From Pseudodesulfovibrio nedwellii (GTDB lineage: Bacteria > Desulfobacterota > Desulfovibrionia > Desulfovibrionales > Desulfovibrionaceae), in assembly GCF_027923765.1 (NCBI RefSeq), contig NZ_AP026709.1, forward strand, positions 925,501-989,500: a stretch of DNA of 64,000 nucleotides, written 5' to 3'. A program made the translations under genes and the position numbers. How positions within the stretch are numbered: the first letter of the stretch is position 1; every line of letters begins with the position of its first letter. The notes beneath the pieces were generated by a model. The model was not told where the DNA came from, ran no database searches, and saw only the letters and a program-made list of their open reading frames with translations. This document shows positions 1 to 9,867 of this stretch, piece after piece.

Positions 1-1573
1 GCTGAGTTAAACCATCTTTATCCAAAGCCCATATTTCTTCAGCCACTTCGTTAAGCAAATATCTGTCATGCGCCACGAAAAGTAAGGTACCCGCATAATT
101 TTTAAGCGCACGAATAAGTCCTTCACGAGTCTCAATATCAAGATGGTTGGTCGGTTCATCAAGAATCAGGAAATTCGATCGAGATAAAAATAAAGTAGCA
201 AGCAAGAGTCGACTTTTTTCACCACCAGACAATCCCTTGATCTTACGCTCAAAAAAAGACTCGCCTAACAAAAACAAACCAAGCACACTCATAACCTGTT
301 CTTCGGTCAAATTTGAATCAGACAACCGCCTGATTTCACCAATGACAGAATTATCAAGATTGAGAATTTCATGCTGATGCTGACTAAAATAACCAAGATC
401 AGTACCACTACCGACTTTGACATGGCCTGCTGTAGGCGTCAGCGAACCGGTTATCAGTTTAAGCAACGTTGACTTTCCCGCACCATTGGGGGCAACCACA
501 GCGACCTTCTTGCCGCGAAAAAGCTGAAAATCGAGTGTAGGCCACACAGATTCAACGCCATCATAATGAAATTCGAGATCTACAGCGGAGGCCGGAACCT
601 TGTCCCCGCGCTTGGGTTCAGGCAGACGAAAATTCAGACTTCTTCCTCGGTGGGAAGCGGCCTGAGCTTCCTTGATCTGGTTCAACTCCTGTTCCAGCTT
701 TTCCACCTTCTTCAATTTACTCTGCGCCTGTGCAGCCTTACGCGCTTTAACACGAAACTTATTGATATATTTATATTCGTTATCAATCCGTGCCGACAGC
801 TTATCCGCTTCTTTCTGACGTTGCGACCGGTTCTCTTCGTCCCAGACCAAAAATTCATCAAAAGAACCTTTACGAAAAACAGGTTTTCCTGTTCCAAGGA
901 ACAAAACATGTGTGCCTACACGATTAAGAAAAATACGATCATGAACAACGAATGCCAATGTGCCACGAAAGCCGAGGAGATACTCCTCAAGCCACTCTAC
1001 AGCTTCGAGATCAAGATGGTTGGTCGGTTCATCAAGGAGAAGAATATCGGCACCCTGCAAAAGCACTCTGCCGAGTTTTGCTCGTTCACGCCAACCACCG
1101 GATAATTCTCCGATATCTTTCAACAAATCGTCATCACTAAACCCTAAGCCGGTTAAAATAGCTCGAGCCTTATGATCAGGATTATAACCATACCGCTCCT
1201 CAAATTCGGCCTGACGATGGGACAGTTTTTCAATACGCGCATTATCATCGGCTGCAACAGCCTTTTCCCATTCTTCCCAAAACTCATTCCATGACGGCAA
1301 CGCCGACAGAACCCAAGACAACAATTGATGCTCTAACACCGTCCCGGTCATTTCCTGCGCAACATATCCAACCTGCGCCCCCTTGGACAACGTCAACTGT
1401 CCTGTATCCGGTTCAATCTCCCCGGCCAGAACCTTGAGCAACGTACTCTTCCCGCAACCATTTGGCCCGGTCAGGGCAAGACGCATGCCCGGTGTGACCT
1501 CAAAAGCCACATCAGAAAAAACAGGTTCTCCACCATAGGATTTACTAAGACTCTGAACAGTAATTCGCGACAT
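1..1573 (-). CDS. ABC-F family ATPase (3' end cut by window)
   Basis: Minus-strand reading frame running off the left edge of the window; about 524 codons are present and the C-terminus is missing. It has two ABC cassettes in one polypeptide and no membrane segments. Cassette 1 has Walker A GPNGCGKST, signature LSGGWRERAKLG and Walker B ending LLLDEPTNHLD. Cassette 2 has Walker A APNGAGKST, signature LSGGEKSR and LILDEPTNHLD. The DEPTNHLD form in both cassettes and a charged linker of roughly 80 residues are hallmarks of ABC-F proteins (Uup/EttA/YheS type), which act on the ribosome rather than in transport. The start ATG at 1573 begins MSRITVQSLSKSYGG. Which ABC-F subfamily it belongs to cannot be decided here. 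Confidence 0.93.
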   Translation of the reverse strand, partial: MSRITVQSLSKSYGGEPVFSDVAFEVTPGMRLALTGPNGCGKSTLLKVLAGEIEPDTGQLTLSKGAQVGYVAQEMTGTVLEHQLLSWVLSALPSWNEFWEEWEKAVAADDNARIEKLSHRQAEFEERYGYNPDHKARAILTGLGFSDDDLLKDIGELSGGWRERAKLGRVLLQGADILLLDEPTNHLDLEAVEWLEEYLLGFRGTLAFVVHDRIFLNRVGTHVLFLGTGKPVFRKGSFDEFLVWDEENRSQRQKEADKLSARIDNEYKYINKFRVKARKAAQAQSKLKKVEKLEQELNQIKEAQAASHRGRSLNFRLPEPKRGDKVPASAVDLEFHYDGVESVWPTLDFQLFRGKKVAVVAPNGAGKSTLLKLITGSLTPTAGHVKVGSGTDLGYFSQHQHEILNLDNSVIGEIRRLSDSNLTEEQVMSVLGLFLLGESFFERKIKGLSGGEKSRLLLATLFLSRSNFLILDEPTNHLDIETREGLIRALKNYAGTLLFVAHDRYLLNEVAEEIWALDKDGLTQ

Positions 1574-1674
1574 GAAATATAATACCTCTTTAATGTTGAA
1601 TAAGGGAATATATTGAGCGGTGCAGATTGGCAAGACCGTTTTGACCAGAGCCTCTGTTCAGGCTATAAAGTCGC

Positions 1675-1938
1675 ATGCAACACTGGTACGTTTATCTCAT
1701 GCGCTGCGCTGACGACAGCCTCTACTGTGGCATTACCACTGATATCGAGCGACGCTTAAAAGAGCATAATGCGGGAACTGCATCAAAATACACACGCCCA
1801 CGACGGCCTGTAAAAGTGGCTGTCTGTGGAGAAGTGCCCGACAAAAGCACAGCGTTAAAGCTAGAAATCGAAATCAAGAAACAACACCGCAACCACAAAA
1901 TACCCCATCTCAAAGCCTCGACGAATGCGTTACAATAG
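1675..1938 (+). CDS. GIY-YIG nuclease superfamily protein
   Basis: An 87-residue single-domain protein. The N-terminal block WYVYLMRCADDSLYCGIT carries the GIY-YIG-type beta hairpin (here YVY and YCG), followed by the conserved arginine helix DIERRLKEHN. This matches the small YhbQ/UPF0213-type GIY-YIG proteins, which are putative structure-specific nucleases; their true substrate is largely unknown. It is transcribed divergently from the ABC-F gene, about 100 nt away. Length and motifs are complete, so it is probably functional. Confidence 0.9.
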   Translation: MQHWYVYLMRCADDSLYCGITTDIERRLKEHNAGTASKYTRPRRPVKVAVCGEVPDKSTALKLEIEIKKQHRNHKIPHLKASTNALQ

Positions 1939-2037
1939 CGTGATACTTTCCCTTCAAACGCCTCAAGAGGGTTGCCAACAATCAAAATCACGGGTAGTCA
2001 AAAAAATTAACCCATAAAACAAATATACAAATCATCT

Positions 2038-2271
2038 ATGTTAGATTCCAACACGTTATATATGATTCTGGCTATGGCCGGATTCGTACTCATTGCAATT
2101 ATCGTAGTCCATCACCACAATTGCTCTGACCTTATCAGACACAAACGGGCTGAGGTCAAAGGCATTACAAAACGACTGAGTTACAAGATAGACACCCTTG
2201 AGCAGGAAGCCATTGATCTCAAGACACAGATTGAAGAAACCGATGAACAGATCGACACATTAAAGGTATAA
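2038..2271 (+). CDS. Small membrane-anchored coiled-coil protein
   Basis: A 77-residue protein of unrecognised family. Residues about 6-25 are a hydrophobic helix (YMILAMAGFVLIAIIVV), followed by a charged helix rich in K, E and heptad-like leucines or isoleucines (about residues 35-75) predicted to be a coiled coil. It is followed after 8 nt by a second gene of the same architecture, so the two probably form one transcript and may interact through their coiled coils. The design (one N-terminal helix, cytoplasmic or periplasmic coiled coil) resembles phage-shock or envelope-scaffold small proteins, but no homology is claimed. Confidence 0.65.
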   Translation: MLDSNTLYMILAMAGFVLIAIIVVHHHNCSDLIRHKRAEVKGITKRLSYKIDTLEQEAIDLKTQIEETDEQIDTLKV

Positions 2272-2279
2272 GGCTGACC

Positions 2280-2747
2280 ATGACCATTCCCCTCATTATC
2301 CTTTGCCTCACCGTATTGATCTTTATTTTCCTTTTACGGATGATAAGTCAGTACAAAATTTCCAATCTGAATTTCTTGTCTAATGAACAGCAAAAAATCC
2401 AGTCAAAATATGATTTTATGGTCAAACACAGAAAAGAATTAAAAGCTGAACTGGAAGAAAAGATACAACGACTTACCAGGCTCAGAAACAATCAAGAAGG
2501 TGTCAAAATCATTTCATCGGACGACTTAAATATCGAAGATGTCGATGACACTGAAAAAATCAGTCGTTACCTTCTGCAAAATAGTAAAATAACCCTTGAA
2601 CAAAATGAACGCGCCCTTAAAAAAATGGAAATCCTTAAAATGGACTTCCTGGCAGTCTGCCTCGCTCTCGGGTTTGTGGACATGGAAACCAGCAAACAGG
2701 CTCTCAAGGCAAACAATATCCAACTTAAATCATCGTATAAAAAATAA
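2280..2747 (+). CDS. Membrane-anchored coiled-coil protein
   Basis: A 155-residue protein of unrecognised family. An N-terminal hydrophobic helix (about residues 4-22, IILCLTVLIFIFLLRM) is followed by a long charged helix with many K, E, Q and regularly spaced L/I (about residues 38-75), consistent with a coiled coil, then a helical C-terminal part. It lies 8 nt downstream of the 77-residue gene with the same plan and ends at a strong bidirectional hairpin shared with leuB. The paired arrangement suggests a two-protein membrane complex; function unknown. Confidence 0.65.
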   Translation: MTIPLIILCLTVLIFIFLLRMISQYKISNLNFLSNEQQKIQSKYDFMVKHRKELKAELEEKIQRLTRLRNNQEGVKIISSDDLNIEDVDDTEKISRYLLQNSKITLEQNERALKKMEILKMDFLAVCLALGFVDMETSKQALKANNIQLKSSYKK

Positions 2748-2782
2748 AAAAAGGGCTGTGTCACATGACACAGCCCTTTTTC
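2746..2782. terminator. Bidirectional intrinsic terminator
   Basis: A perfect stem AGGGCTGTGTCA / TGACACAGCCCT with a minimal loop is flanked by an A-run on the left and a T-run on the right. It can end transcription from the coiled-coil pair on the plus strand and from leuB on the minus strand. Confidence 0.85.
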
Positions 2783-2798
2783 ATATTCATTCCACTCT

Positions 2799-3866
2799 CT
2801 ACATATTTGCAAGTACGGCTTCGGCCATTGCAATGCATCCAACGGATTTACAACCGTCTTGCCATATGTCTCCAGTACGATATCCCTGCTCCAAAGTCTT
2901 TTCCACCGCCTGCTCAATGCAATCAGCTTCTTCAGTCATATCAAATGAATGACGCAGCATCATGGACACAGACAGAATGGTAGCCAAGGGATTGGCCTTA
3001 TCCTGCCCAGCAATGTCGGGCGCAGAACCATGGATAGGTTCGTACAAACCAGGATTAGCCTCGCCGAGAGAAGCAGACGGCAGCATACCGATAGAGCCGG
3101 TAATCGCAGCGGCCTCATCAGACAGGATATCGCCGAACAGGTTACCGGTGACAATCACGTCAAACTGAGACGGGTCGCGCACCAACTGCATGGCAGCGTT
3201 GTCCACGTACATGTGAGACAACTCGATATCCGGGTAATTCTTATGCTCATCAATAACGATTTCGCGCCAGACTCGGGAAACATCAAGCACGTTAGCCTTG
3301 TCCACAGAACAGACACGACTGGAACGCTTCCGGGCGGCCTCAAAAGCCACACGGGCAATACGGCGAATTTCATGCTCATAATACGTCATGGTATTGTAGC
3401 CAAAACGCTCACCATCTTTTTCGCCATCAAAACGCGGTTCGCCAAAATAAATACCACCGGTCAACTCGCGCACAACCATGACATCTAAACCTTTGGCCAC
3501 AATGTCCGGACGCAGATAGCAGGCGTCCGCCAACTGCTTAAACAAATTAGCGGGACGCACGTTGGCAAACAAGCCCAATTCTTTACGGATACCAAGCAAC
3601 CCTTTCTCAGGACGGATGGCTGGATCGATAGTATCCCACTTGGGACCACCCACCGCTCCAAGTAATACGGCATCGGCTTCCTTGCACTTGGCAATGGTTT
3701 CGTCCGGCAAAGGTACACCAGCGGCATCAATTGCACATCCACCGATCAAGGCCTCGGAGGTCTCAAAAGTCCGACTATATTTCTCACCAATCTTATCGAG
3801 TACGCGCAAGGCTTGGGTAACTATCTCCTGACCTATGCCGTCACCCGGTAAAACACATATTTTCAT
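2799..3866 (-). CDS. leuB: 3-isopropylmalate dehydrogenase
   Basis: A 355-residue enzyme of full family length. It oxidises and decarboxylates 3-isopropylmalate with NAD to 2-oxoisocaproate, the third step of leucine synthesis. The start [15 protein letters not shown] is the usual N-terminus of the isocitrate/isopropylmalate dehydrogenase fold. [17 protein letters not shown] and [13 protein letters not shown] carry the substrate arginines. [15 protein letters not shown] carries the metal-binding aspartates, and [13 protein letters not shown] is the NAD-binding loop. GGAGAG lies just upstream of the ATG. It is the last gene of the leuA-leuC-leuD-leuB run, 21 nt after leuD. Confidence 0.97.
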   Translation of the reverse strand: MKICVLPGDGIGQEIVTQALRVLDKIGEKYSRTFETSEALIGGCAIDAAGVPLPDETIAKCKEADAVLLGAVGGPKWDTIDPAIRPEKGLLGIRKELGLFANVRPANLFKQLADACYLRPDIVAKGLDVMVVRELTGGIYFGEPRFDGEKDGERFGYNTMTYYEHEIRRIARVAFEAARKRSSRVCSVDKANVLDVSRVWREIVIDEHKNYPDIELSHMYVDNAAMQLVRDPSQFDVIVTGNLFGDILSDEAAAITGSIGMLPSASLGEANPGLYEPIHGSAPDIAGQDKANPLATILSVSMMLRHSFDMTEEADCIEQAVEKTLEQGYRTGDIWQDGCKSVGCIAMAEAVLANM

Positions 3867-3887
3867 ATCTCTCTCCGATACTTGTCG

Positions 3888-4379
3888 TTAAGCCAATTTT
3901 TTCTTGACGTATTCCACGAGTCCACCGACATCCAGAATTTCCTGCATAAACGCCGGTACAGCGGCAGCCTGTACGGTTTCTCCAGTGGTGATATTCCTAA
4001 TCACGCCAGTGGCGGTATCAACTTCAACTTCATCGGTATCGCTAAATTTTTCAATATCATCGCCGATCTCCAGCAACACCAGCCCCATATTAAAACCGTT
4101 ACGGTAGAAAATACGAGCAAAACTATGCGCAACAACAACAGGAATGCCCGCGCCCAATATAGAAATGGGGGCATGTTCACGGGAAGAACCGCAACCAAAG
4201 TTCACACCACCAACCATGACATCGTTTTCTTTGACACGTTTGCCCCAACCAGCCTCCAACCCTTCCATACAGTTCTCACCGAGCACTTTGGAATCGGTGG
4301 TCACCAAGAAACGAGCCGGGATAATGGCATCAGTATCTATATGATCGCCCACTTTGTGAGCAGTTCCGGTAACTTTCAT
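3888..4379 (-). CDS. leuD: 3-isopropylmalate dehydratase small subunit
   Basis: A 163-residue protein, normal for the compact archaeal/Desulfovibrio type of LeuD. With LeuC it isomerises 2- to 3-isopropylmalate. The swivelling-domain signature is visible as [12 protein letters not shown] near the N-terminus and [15 protein letters not shown] in the middle. The start chosen is the ATG at 4379 ([12 protein letters not shown]), 13 nt after the leuC stop and preceded by AAGGGG; the open frame continues further upstream, but that part only overlaps leuC in another frame. Confidence 0.96.
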   Translation of the reverse strand: MKVTGTAHKVGDHIDTDAIIPARFLVTTDSKVLGENCMEGLEAGWGKRVKENDVMVGGVNFGCGSSREHAPISILGAGIPVVVAHSFARIFYRNGFNMGLVLLEIGDDIEKFSDTDEVEVDTATGVIRNITTGETVQAAAVPAFMQEILDVGGLVEYVKKKLA

Positions 4380-4392
4380 TCTATTCCCCTTC

Positions 4393-5652
4393 CTACAGCT
4401 TTGCGGGGTTGGTAATCTCACCGACAATGGCACTGGCAGCGGCCACAGCGGGATTGGACAAGAAAACTTCCGCTTTGAGGGACCCCATTCGTCCCTTAAA
4501 GTTGCGATTAGTAGTCGCGATACACCGCTCGCCGCCAGCCAAGATACCCATATGGCCCCCCAGACAGGGACCACATGTAGGCGGCCCAACAATGCAACCT
4601 GAATCCATGAATATTTCCATCAAGCCTTCGCGCATACACGCTTTCCAGATGGCTGGAGTAGCAGGCAGAATAATACAGCGCACTTTGGGGTCGACCTTGC
4701 GGCCTTTCAAAATGGCTGCGGCCACACGCATGTCTTCGATACGACCATTGGTGCAGGAACCGATGACCGCCTGATGAATCTTCAAACCGCTGGTTTCATC
4801 CACTGATTTAACGTTGTCCGGCAAATGCGGACAAGCGACCTGCGGAGCCATGTTCGTGACATCGATATTCAGCACACGCTCATATTCGGCATCCGCATCC
4901 GGCAGCATAATCTCACCACCAGAAAATCCAGCAGTATTGGCATATTTCATTGTTTTCTCGTCCACAGGGAACAGGCCAACCTTACCACCTGCCTCAATGG
5001 CCATATTAGCAATGGTCATACGCCCTTCAATGGACATATTGTCCACGACCTCACCAGAATATTCAAGCGCCTTGTAAAGCGCACCGGCCACACCAAGCTG
5101 ACCGATCTGATTCAGTACAAAATCCTTGGCACTGACATGGTCACCCGGCGTACCGGTAATATTAACCTTGATGGTCGGTGGCACTTTAAACCAAGTTTCA
5201 CCAAGCGCCATTGCCGCACCGATATCTGTTGACCCCATGCCGGTGGCGAATGCGCCAAGTCCACCATACGTGCAGGTGTGAGAATCAGCTCCCACCACCA
5301 CGTTGCCAGGACCGACAATGCCCTTCTCTGGCAGCAACGCATGCTCCACACCGACTTCACCACATTCATAGTAATGAGTCACCCCCATTTCCTCGGCGAA
5401 CTCACGGACAACCTTAACCTGTTCGGCAGAATCAATATCCTTGTTTGGGGTGAAATGATCACAGACCAAAGAGATCTTGTCCTGATCGAATACTTTTTTT
5501 GCACCCATAGCCTTAAAAGACTTGATGGCCAAAGGCGCAGTAATGTCGTTGGCCAGCACCATATCTACCGCACACTGGACAATTTGTCCGGCACCGGTAA
5601 TCTTCTGGTCTGTGTGTTTCTGCAATATTTTTTCAGCTAAAGTCTGACCCAT
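4393..5652 (-). CDS. leuC: 3-isopropylmalate dehydratase large subunit
   Basis: A 419-residue aconitase-superfamily subunit that binds the [4Fe-4S] cluster and pairs with LeuD. Recognisable features are [20 protein letters not shown], the cluster cysteine in [12 protein letters not shown] and the pair of cysteines in [17 protein letters not shown]. The length fits the short LeuC class that goes with 160-residue LeuD proteins. The gene starts 3 nt after leuA, and its GAGGAG ribosome site lies inside the last codons of leuA, so translation is probably coupled. Confidence 0.97.
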   Translation of the reverse strand: MGQTLAEKILQKHTDQKITGAGQIVQCAVDMVLANDITAPLAIKSFKAMGAKKVFDQDKISLVCDHFTPNKDIDSAEQVKVVREFAEEMGVTHYYECGEVGVEHALLPEKGIVGPGNVVVGADSHTCTYGGLGAFATGMGSTDIGAAMALGETWFKVPPTIKVNITGTPGDHVSAKDFVLNQIGQLGVAGALYKALEYSGEVVDNMSIEGRMTIANMAIEAGGKVGLFPVDEKTMKYANTAGFSGGEIMLPDADAEYERVLNIDVTNMAPQVACPHLPDNVKSVDETSGLKIHQAVIGSCTNGRIEDMRVAAAILKGRKVDPKVRCIILPATPAIWKACMREGLMEIFMDSGCIVGPPTCGPCLGGHMGILAGGERCIATTNRNFKGRMGSLKAEVFLSNPAVAAASAIVGEITNPAKL

Positions 5653-5655
5653 GGC

Positions 5656-7188
5656 CTATCTCTCCTCTTTGGCTTTTTCCATGCGATTCAATGCGTTGAT
5701 CATAGCGAGAGCACTCGCCTTGACCACATCGGCGTCATTGGCGCGCCCAACGGATTTAGTACCGTCGTGCGCGATACGAACGGCCACGCTTGCCAATGCG
5801 TCGGACCCTTCGGTTACGGCGTTTACCGTATATACTTCAAGTTTCGGAGCCACACCTACCATTGAGTAGATGGACTGGAACACCGCGTCAATGGAACCTT
5901 CACCAAAACTGCTGTTTCGCTTGACTTCGGCCTCGCCCTTGGCGCCGAATTCCATAACGGCGGCAGCATGCGGCGGGACATCCCCTGTACCGGAAAACAC
6001 TGACATATCAATCAAACGGAACCGATCTTTGCGACGGTACACAGACTCCAAAATCAACGCTTCCACGTCTTCGTCGAAAACCTGCTCCTTCTTGTCAGCC
6101 AAATCCTTGACCGCCTTGAAGAGCACTTGAATCTGTTCATCATCCAAAGTGTATCCCAACTCTTTGGCCTTATTCTTAACAGCATGAGAACCAGAATGTT
6201 TACCAATGACAATATCATTACTCGTCCGGCCAATGGAATCCGGGGTCATTATTTCATACGTCAAACGATTCTTGATAACACCATCCTGATGAATACCGGA
6301 CTCGTGGGCAAAAGCGTTAGCACCCACAATAGCCTTGTTGGGCGGAATGGGCATGCCGATAATTTGCGACAAGCGACGACAAGAAGGATACAGCTGCTCG
6401 GTTTTAATATTGGTCTCGACGTCATACAACTCCTTGCGAGTGTTGATAGCCATGACCAAATCTTCCAAGGCTGCATTCCCTGCTCGTTCGCCAATCCCAA
6501 GCACCGTACACTCGACCTGACGAGCCCCTGCCTTGACCGCAGCCAAGGTATTCGCCACCGCAGAACCAAGGTCGTTATGGCAATGAACAGACAGAATTGC
6601 ATCGTTCATATTCTTTACGTTATCCTTCAAATACTTGATCAAATCATAATATTCAAAAGGCTGAGTGTATCCCACGGTGTCAGGGATATTGACAACTGTA
6701 GCACCAGCCTCAATGGCGACCTCTGTCACCTTGACCAGAAAATCCCAATCTGAACGGGATGCATCCTCAGCGGAAAACTCCACATTATCCGTATACTGCT
6801 TGGCGTGTCTGACGGCTTTGTCGATCATGACGATCACTTCGTCGGCTGTCTTACCCAGCTTGTGTTTCATATGAATTTCACTGGTAGCGAGAAATGTATG
6901 AATCCGCGGATTTTTTGCATCTTTCACAGCTTCCCAGCAACGGTCGATATCTCCAACAACGGCCCGGCACAGTCCTGCAACCTGCACAGTGTCCACAGCC
7001 CGAGCAATGGCTTGGACCGCCTCAAAATCGCCTTGACTGGCAATAGGGAATCCTGCTTCGATGACATCAACACCTAATGTTTCAAGCTGTTGAGCCATGC
7101 GGATTTTCTCATCCTGGTTCATGGTTGCGCCAGGGGACTGCTCACCGTCACGCAAGGTGGTATCAAAAACGTACACTCTGTCTGCCAT
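5656..7188 (-). CDS. leuA: 2-isopropylmalate synthase
   Basis: A 510-residue enzyme that condenses acetyl-CoA with 2-oxoisovalerate, the committed step to leucine. The TIM-barrel signature VFDTTLRDGEQSPGATM is at residues 6-22. The metal-binding HCHNDLGSAVANTLAA, the GERAGNAALEDLVMA segment and the HESGIHQDGV motif follow. The C-terminal quarter is the LeuA regulatory domain where leucine feedback is exerted in this family. The start is the ATG at 7188, with GGAGGA 6 nt upstream; the open frame extends to 7263 but without a ribosome site. A hairpin in the 135-nt leader may attenuate entry into the leu genes. Confidence 0.97.
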   Translation of the reverse strand: MADRVYVFDTTLRDGEQSPGATMNQDEKIRMAQQLETLGVDVIEAGFPIASQGDFEAVQAIARAVDTVQVAGLCRAVVGDIDRCWEAVKDAKNPRIHTFLATSEIHMKHKLGKTADEVIVMIDKAVRHAKQYTDNVEFSAEDASRSDWDFLVKVTEVAIEAGATVVNIPDTVGYTQPFEYYDLIKYLKDNVKNMNDAILSVHCHNDLGSAVANTLAAVKAGARQVECTVLGIGERAGNAALEDLVMAINTRKELYDVETNIKTEQLYPSCRRLSQIIGMPIPPNKAIVGANAFAHESGIHQDGVIKNRLTYEIMTPDSIGRTSNDIVIGKHSGSHAVKNKAKELGYTLDDEQIQVLFKAVKDLADKKEQVFDEDVEALILESVYRRKDRFRLIDMSVFSGTGDVPPHAAAVMEFGAKGEAEVKRNSSFGEGSIDAVFQSIYSMVGVAPKLEVYTVNAVTEGSDALASVAVRIAHDGTKSVGRANDADVVKASALAMINALNRMEKAKEER

Positions 7189-7246
7189 GGTGTCCTCCGA
7201 TTCTTCCCTTTTTATAGGGGGATTCAGTCTATGATTGCAAATATAG

Positions 7247-7277
7247 AAAATCGCCAGACGCACCGAATGCGTGGCGA
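7247..7277 (-). terminator. Hairpin with U-tract upstream of leuA (attenuator candidate)
   Basis: On the minus strand, arms TCGCCA and TGGCGA with an inner CGCA/TGCG pairing are followed by TTTTCTAT. The hairpin sits between the pssA stop and the leuA start and could partly terminate read-through from psd-pssA. No leucine-rich leader peptide was seen, so classical attenuation is not supported. Confidence 0.45.
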
Positions 7278-7323
7278 TAATGGTCAGTACGACGTACCAA
7301 TATGGGAGAGGAGGGGGGAGGAG

Positions 7324-8097
7324 CTAGTTGAGCTCTTCTTCCTTTGAACTGTCCCTATGTAGTCGTTTGTTTCTGCGGGATAGTAGGAAAATAGTATAGA
7401 GAGGGCCGGAAATAATATAGCCCAAGAAAATAACAAAACCGAGAACCTTGGGACGCGATGCGACCAAGGAGAAAATCAAAATAGCAGTTACCATCCAGCT
7501 GAAGGGATGGGCCTTGAAAGAACTGAGTTCCTTGAATGAATAGAAACGAACAGTGCTGACCATAAAGAAAGACAACACGTACACCAACACCAAGGCACCA
7601 GTGGGCATAACAGTATGAATATATTCTGCGGGCACATATTCGGAAAAGAGCACCAAAGTGGCAAGGGTGCAGGCTGCTGCAGGAATAGGCAGGCCTACAA
7701 AATGCTTCTTGGAAGTAGTGGCGGCCTGAACATTAAACCGGGCCAACCGAAGGGCTCCGCACGCCATGAACAAGAAAGCGGCCATAAGACCGAGCCTGCC
7801 ATAGTCGTTGAGTACCCAAAGATATGTCATGACGGCCGGGACCACACCAAAGGCCACCAAATCAGCCAAGGAATCCAACTGGACCCCGAACTCACTGGTG
7901 GTGTGGGTGATACGCGCAACTTTTCCGTCCAATCCGTCGAATATACAACTCGCCAGAATACATAAGGCGCAGGAGGCATAGTCTCCCTGAATAGCCCAAG
8001 TCAATCCCAGAAAGCCAATAAACAAGCTGGCCGTGGTCAGCAGATTCGGCAGGAGGTAAACGCTCTTGTGGCGCGGCAATTTTTTTTCTTTAACCAT
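7324..8097 (-). CDS. pssA: CDP-diacylglycerol--serine O-phosphatidyltransferase
   Basis: A 257-residue integral membrane enzyme that makes phosphatidylserine from CDP-diacylglycerol and L-serine. The CDP-alcohol phosphatidyltransferase signature D-G-x2-A-R-x8-G-x3-D-x3-D is visible as DGLDGKVAR followed by FGVQLDSLADL. Several hydrophobic helices follow, and the C-terminus is basic (LLSRRNKRLHR). It lies 32 nt downstream of psd, so the two successive steps to phosphatidylethanolamine are encoded together, ahead of the leucine genes as is common in Desulfovibrio-like genomes. Confidence 0.95.
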   Translation of the reverse strand: MVKEKKLPRHKSVYLLPNLLTTASLFIGFLGLTWAIQGDYASCALCILASCIFDGLDGKVARITHTTSEFGVQLDSLADLVAFGVVPAVMTYLWVLNDYGRLGLMAAFLFMACGALRLARFNVQAATTSKKHFVGLPIPAAACTLATLVLFSEYVPAEYIHTVMPTGALVLVYVLSFFMVSTVRFYSFKELSSFKAHPFSWMVTAILIFSLVASRPKVLGFVIFLGYIISGPLYTIFLLSRRNKRLHRDSSKEEELN

Positions 8098-8129
8098 GAC
8101 AATCTTTTATTCTGTTTCCTGATGCAAGC

Positions 8130-8771
8130 TTAGCGCTTTTCAGCCAAGGAAGTTTCACCTGCGACGACCTTCTGACCGACGCTGACAGTTGGTACATAGC
8201 CATCCGGCATGTAAAGGTCAACTCTTGATCCAAACTTGATCAAACCATACCGTTCACCGCGCTTAAGCTTATCACCGGGCTCAGCCCAGCAGACAATGCG
8301 TCGGGCAATGAGACCAGCAATTTGCACCATGGTGAACCGTTGATTACCCTTGCCGGTAATAACCACGACGTTACGTTCGTTGTCTTTGCTTGCTTTGTCA
8401 AAGGAAGCATTAAAAAACTTGCCGGGAATGTAACGAATGACTTCAACCTTGCCACTGACCGGCATACGGTTCACATGCACATTAAATACATTCATGAAGA
8501 TGGCAATAACCTGACGTTCTTCGCCAGAAACCGGATCGGTTTCACGCGTAACCTTGATAACCTTGCCATCTGCTGGTGAACACACAGCCTCGGCATTCTC
8601 TGGGCCAACCCGTTCTGGATCGCGAAAGAAATGGCCGATAAAACAAGTCAGGCCAAGCCCAATGATAGCCATGGGCCAACAATCTATTAAAGCAAATATC
8701 AAAGTGGTAAACGCAGAAATGATAATATAAGGCAGCCCTTCAAGAGCGACGCCGACAGAAGGTTTCAACAT
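8130..8771 (-). CDS. psd: Phosphatidylserine decarboxylase proenzyme
   Basis: A 213-residue short-form PSD that converts phosphatidylserine to phosphatidylethanolamine. The self-cleavage site that creates the pyruvoyl group is the GS pair in LIKFGSRVDLYMP near the C-terminus. SPADGKV and FMNVFNVHVNRMPVSG are further family motifs. Two N-terminal hydrophobic helices anchor it. It is the first gene of the minus-strand psd-pssA-leuACDB run; the promoter should lie in the 146-nt divergent gap before the permease gene at 8918. Confidence 0.95.
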   Translation of the reverse strand: MLKPSVGVALEGLPYIIISAFTTLIFALIDCWPMAIIGLGLTCFIGHFFRDPERVGPENAEAVCSPADGKVIKVTRETDPVSGEERQVIAIFMNVFNVHVNRMPVSGKVEVIRYIPGKFFNASFDKASKDNERNVVVITGKGNQRFTMVQIAGLIARRIVCWAEPGDKLKRGERYGLIKFGSRVDLYMPDGYVPTVSVGQKVVAGETSLAEKR

Positions 8772-8917
8772 GATATGTCATGCTCCTTTGCGTGTTTTTT
8801 CCAATTCTTATCTGCCACACAGGCAAACCGCAAGGTTTGTTTTTACAATATTACCACCAAAACGTATATACTGTATATGGTATATCACTTATATATAACG
8901 CCGCAAAGGGCCGCTCC

Positions 8918-9784
8918 ATGACATGGTTCCTACTCTCCATGGCTGCCGCCTTTCTGATGGCCTCGAATTCGGCTTATATGAAACGCTTCTTCTCAGACGT
9001 TTCACCATGGGAGATGAGTATCATCCCATTTTTCTACATTATACCTTTATGTGCCACAGGCATGCTGTTCATCGACATACCAGAGATCGGCCCTGGATTT
9101 CTTCCCGCCCTAGTCTGGGTCCTCCCAGTGCTCATGGTCGCCATCGTCCTGCATTTCAGGGCCATTCACATGTCGCCGCTTTCTCTCACCCTGCCCTTCC
9201 TGAGCTTCACGCCAGTCTTTGTCCTGTTCACCGGCGACATCATACTGGATGAGAAACTCAGTACGTTTGGCGTAACCGGCATGCTCCTCGTGGTCGCAGG
9301 TGGTTACGTCCTAAACCTCGACAGTGCAAGAAAGGACCTGTTTGGCCCCATCAAAGCAATTTATCAAGAACCGGGATCAGCCATAATGCTCGTAGTTGCA
9401 GCCTTATACGGATTAAGTTCCGTCGGCGGTAAAGTCTTGATTCTCAACTCCTCCCCCATGTTCACGGGTATGGTCCTGTTTGGACTATATGGCATTCTGC
9501 TTACCACAATTCTTGTTGCCATCGGCAAAGCATCATTCAGGGTAATTCTCCGCAAACCCCTTCTGGGCATGGGGACTGGATTAATCGTATTTGCGGAAAT
9601 CATATGCCACAATCTGGCCATGTCCATGATAGCCGCAGCCTATATGATCACCATCAAACGCATGGCCGGAATTTTTTCGGTCATTTATGGTTGGATATTA
9701 TTCAAGGAGCGCGGCATTCGTTACAGATTTGCAGGCACAACAATAATGACCATCGGGGCCGCCATTATCGCGCTGTATGGTTGA
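8918..9784 (+). CDS. EamA/DMT-family membrane transporter
   Basis: A 288-residue protein with about ten hydrophobic helices in two similar halves, the plan of the drug/metabolite (EamA) superfamily. The first half ends with a glycine-rich helix (LLVVAGGYVLNL), and the second half ends with the equivalent AGTTIMTIGAAIIALYG. The start used is the ATG at 8918 (MTWFLLSMAAAF); the frame is open back to 8780, but that part is a non-hydrophobic, unlikely extension. It is divergent from psd. Substrate unknown. Confidence 0.85.
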   Translation: MTWFLLSMAAAFLMASNSAYMKRFFSDVSPWEMSIIPFFYIIPLCATGMLFIDIPEIGPGFLPALVWVLPVLMVAIVLHFRAIHMSPLSLTLPFLSFTPVFVLFTGDIILDEKLSTFGVTGMLLVVAGGYVLNLDSARKDLFGPIKAIYQEPGSAIMLVVAALYGLSSVGGKVLILNSSPMFTGMVLFGLYGILLTTILVAIGKASFRVILRKPLLGMGTGLIVFAEIICHNLAMSMIAAAYMITIKRMAGIFSVIYGWILFKERGIRYRFAGTTIMTIGAAIIALYG

Positions 9785-9810
9785 AAATATCAAAACCGCC
9801 GCCGATTAAA

Positions 9811-9850
9811 CAAAAAAACAAGACCGCAAGAACAATCCAAGCGGCCTTGT
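9811..9850 (-). terminator. Intrinsic terminator of the chemoreceptor gene
   Basis: Read on the minus strand, the arms ACAAGGCCGC and GCGGTCTTGT pair with one G-U and are followed by TTTTTTTG. On the plus strand the same pair is an A-C mismatch, so the hairpin favours the minus-strand gene that stops at 9868. Confidence 0.75.
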
Positions 9851-9867
9851 TGTACTTAATTCGATGA

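Noticed and set aside
566-1105. 179-codon plus-strand frame within the ABC-F gene
   Set aside because: Lies opposite two intact ABC cassettes and has no motif or ribosome site.
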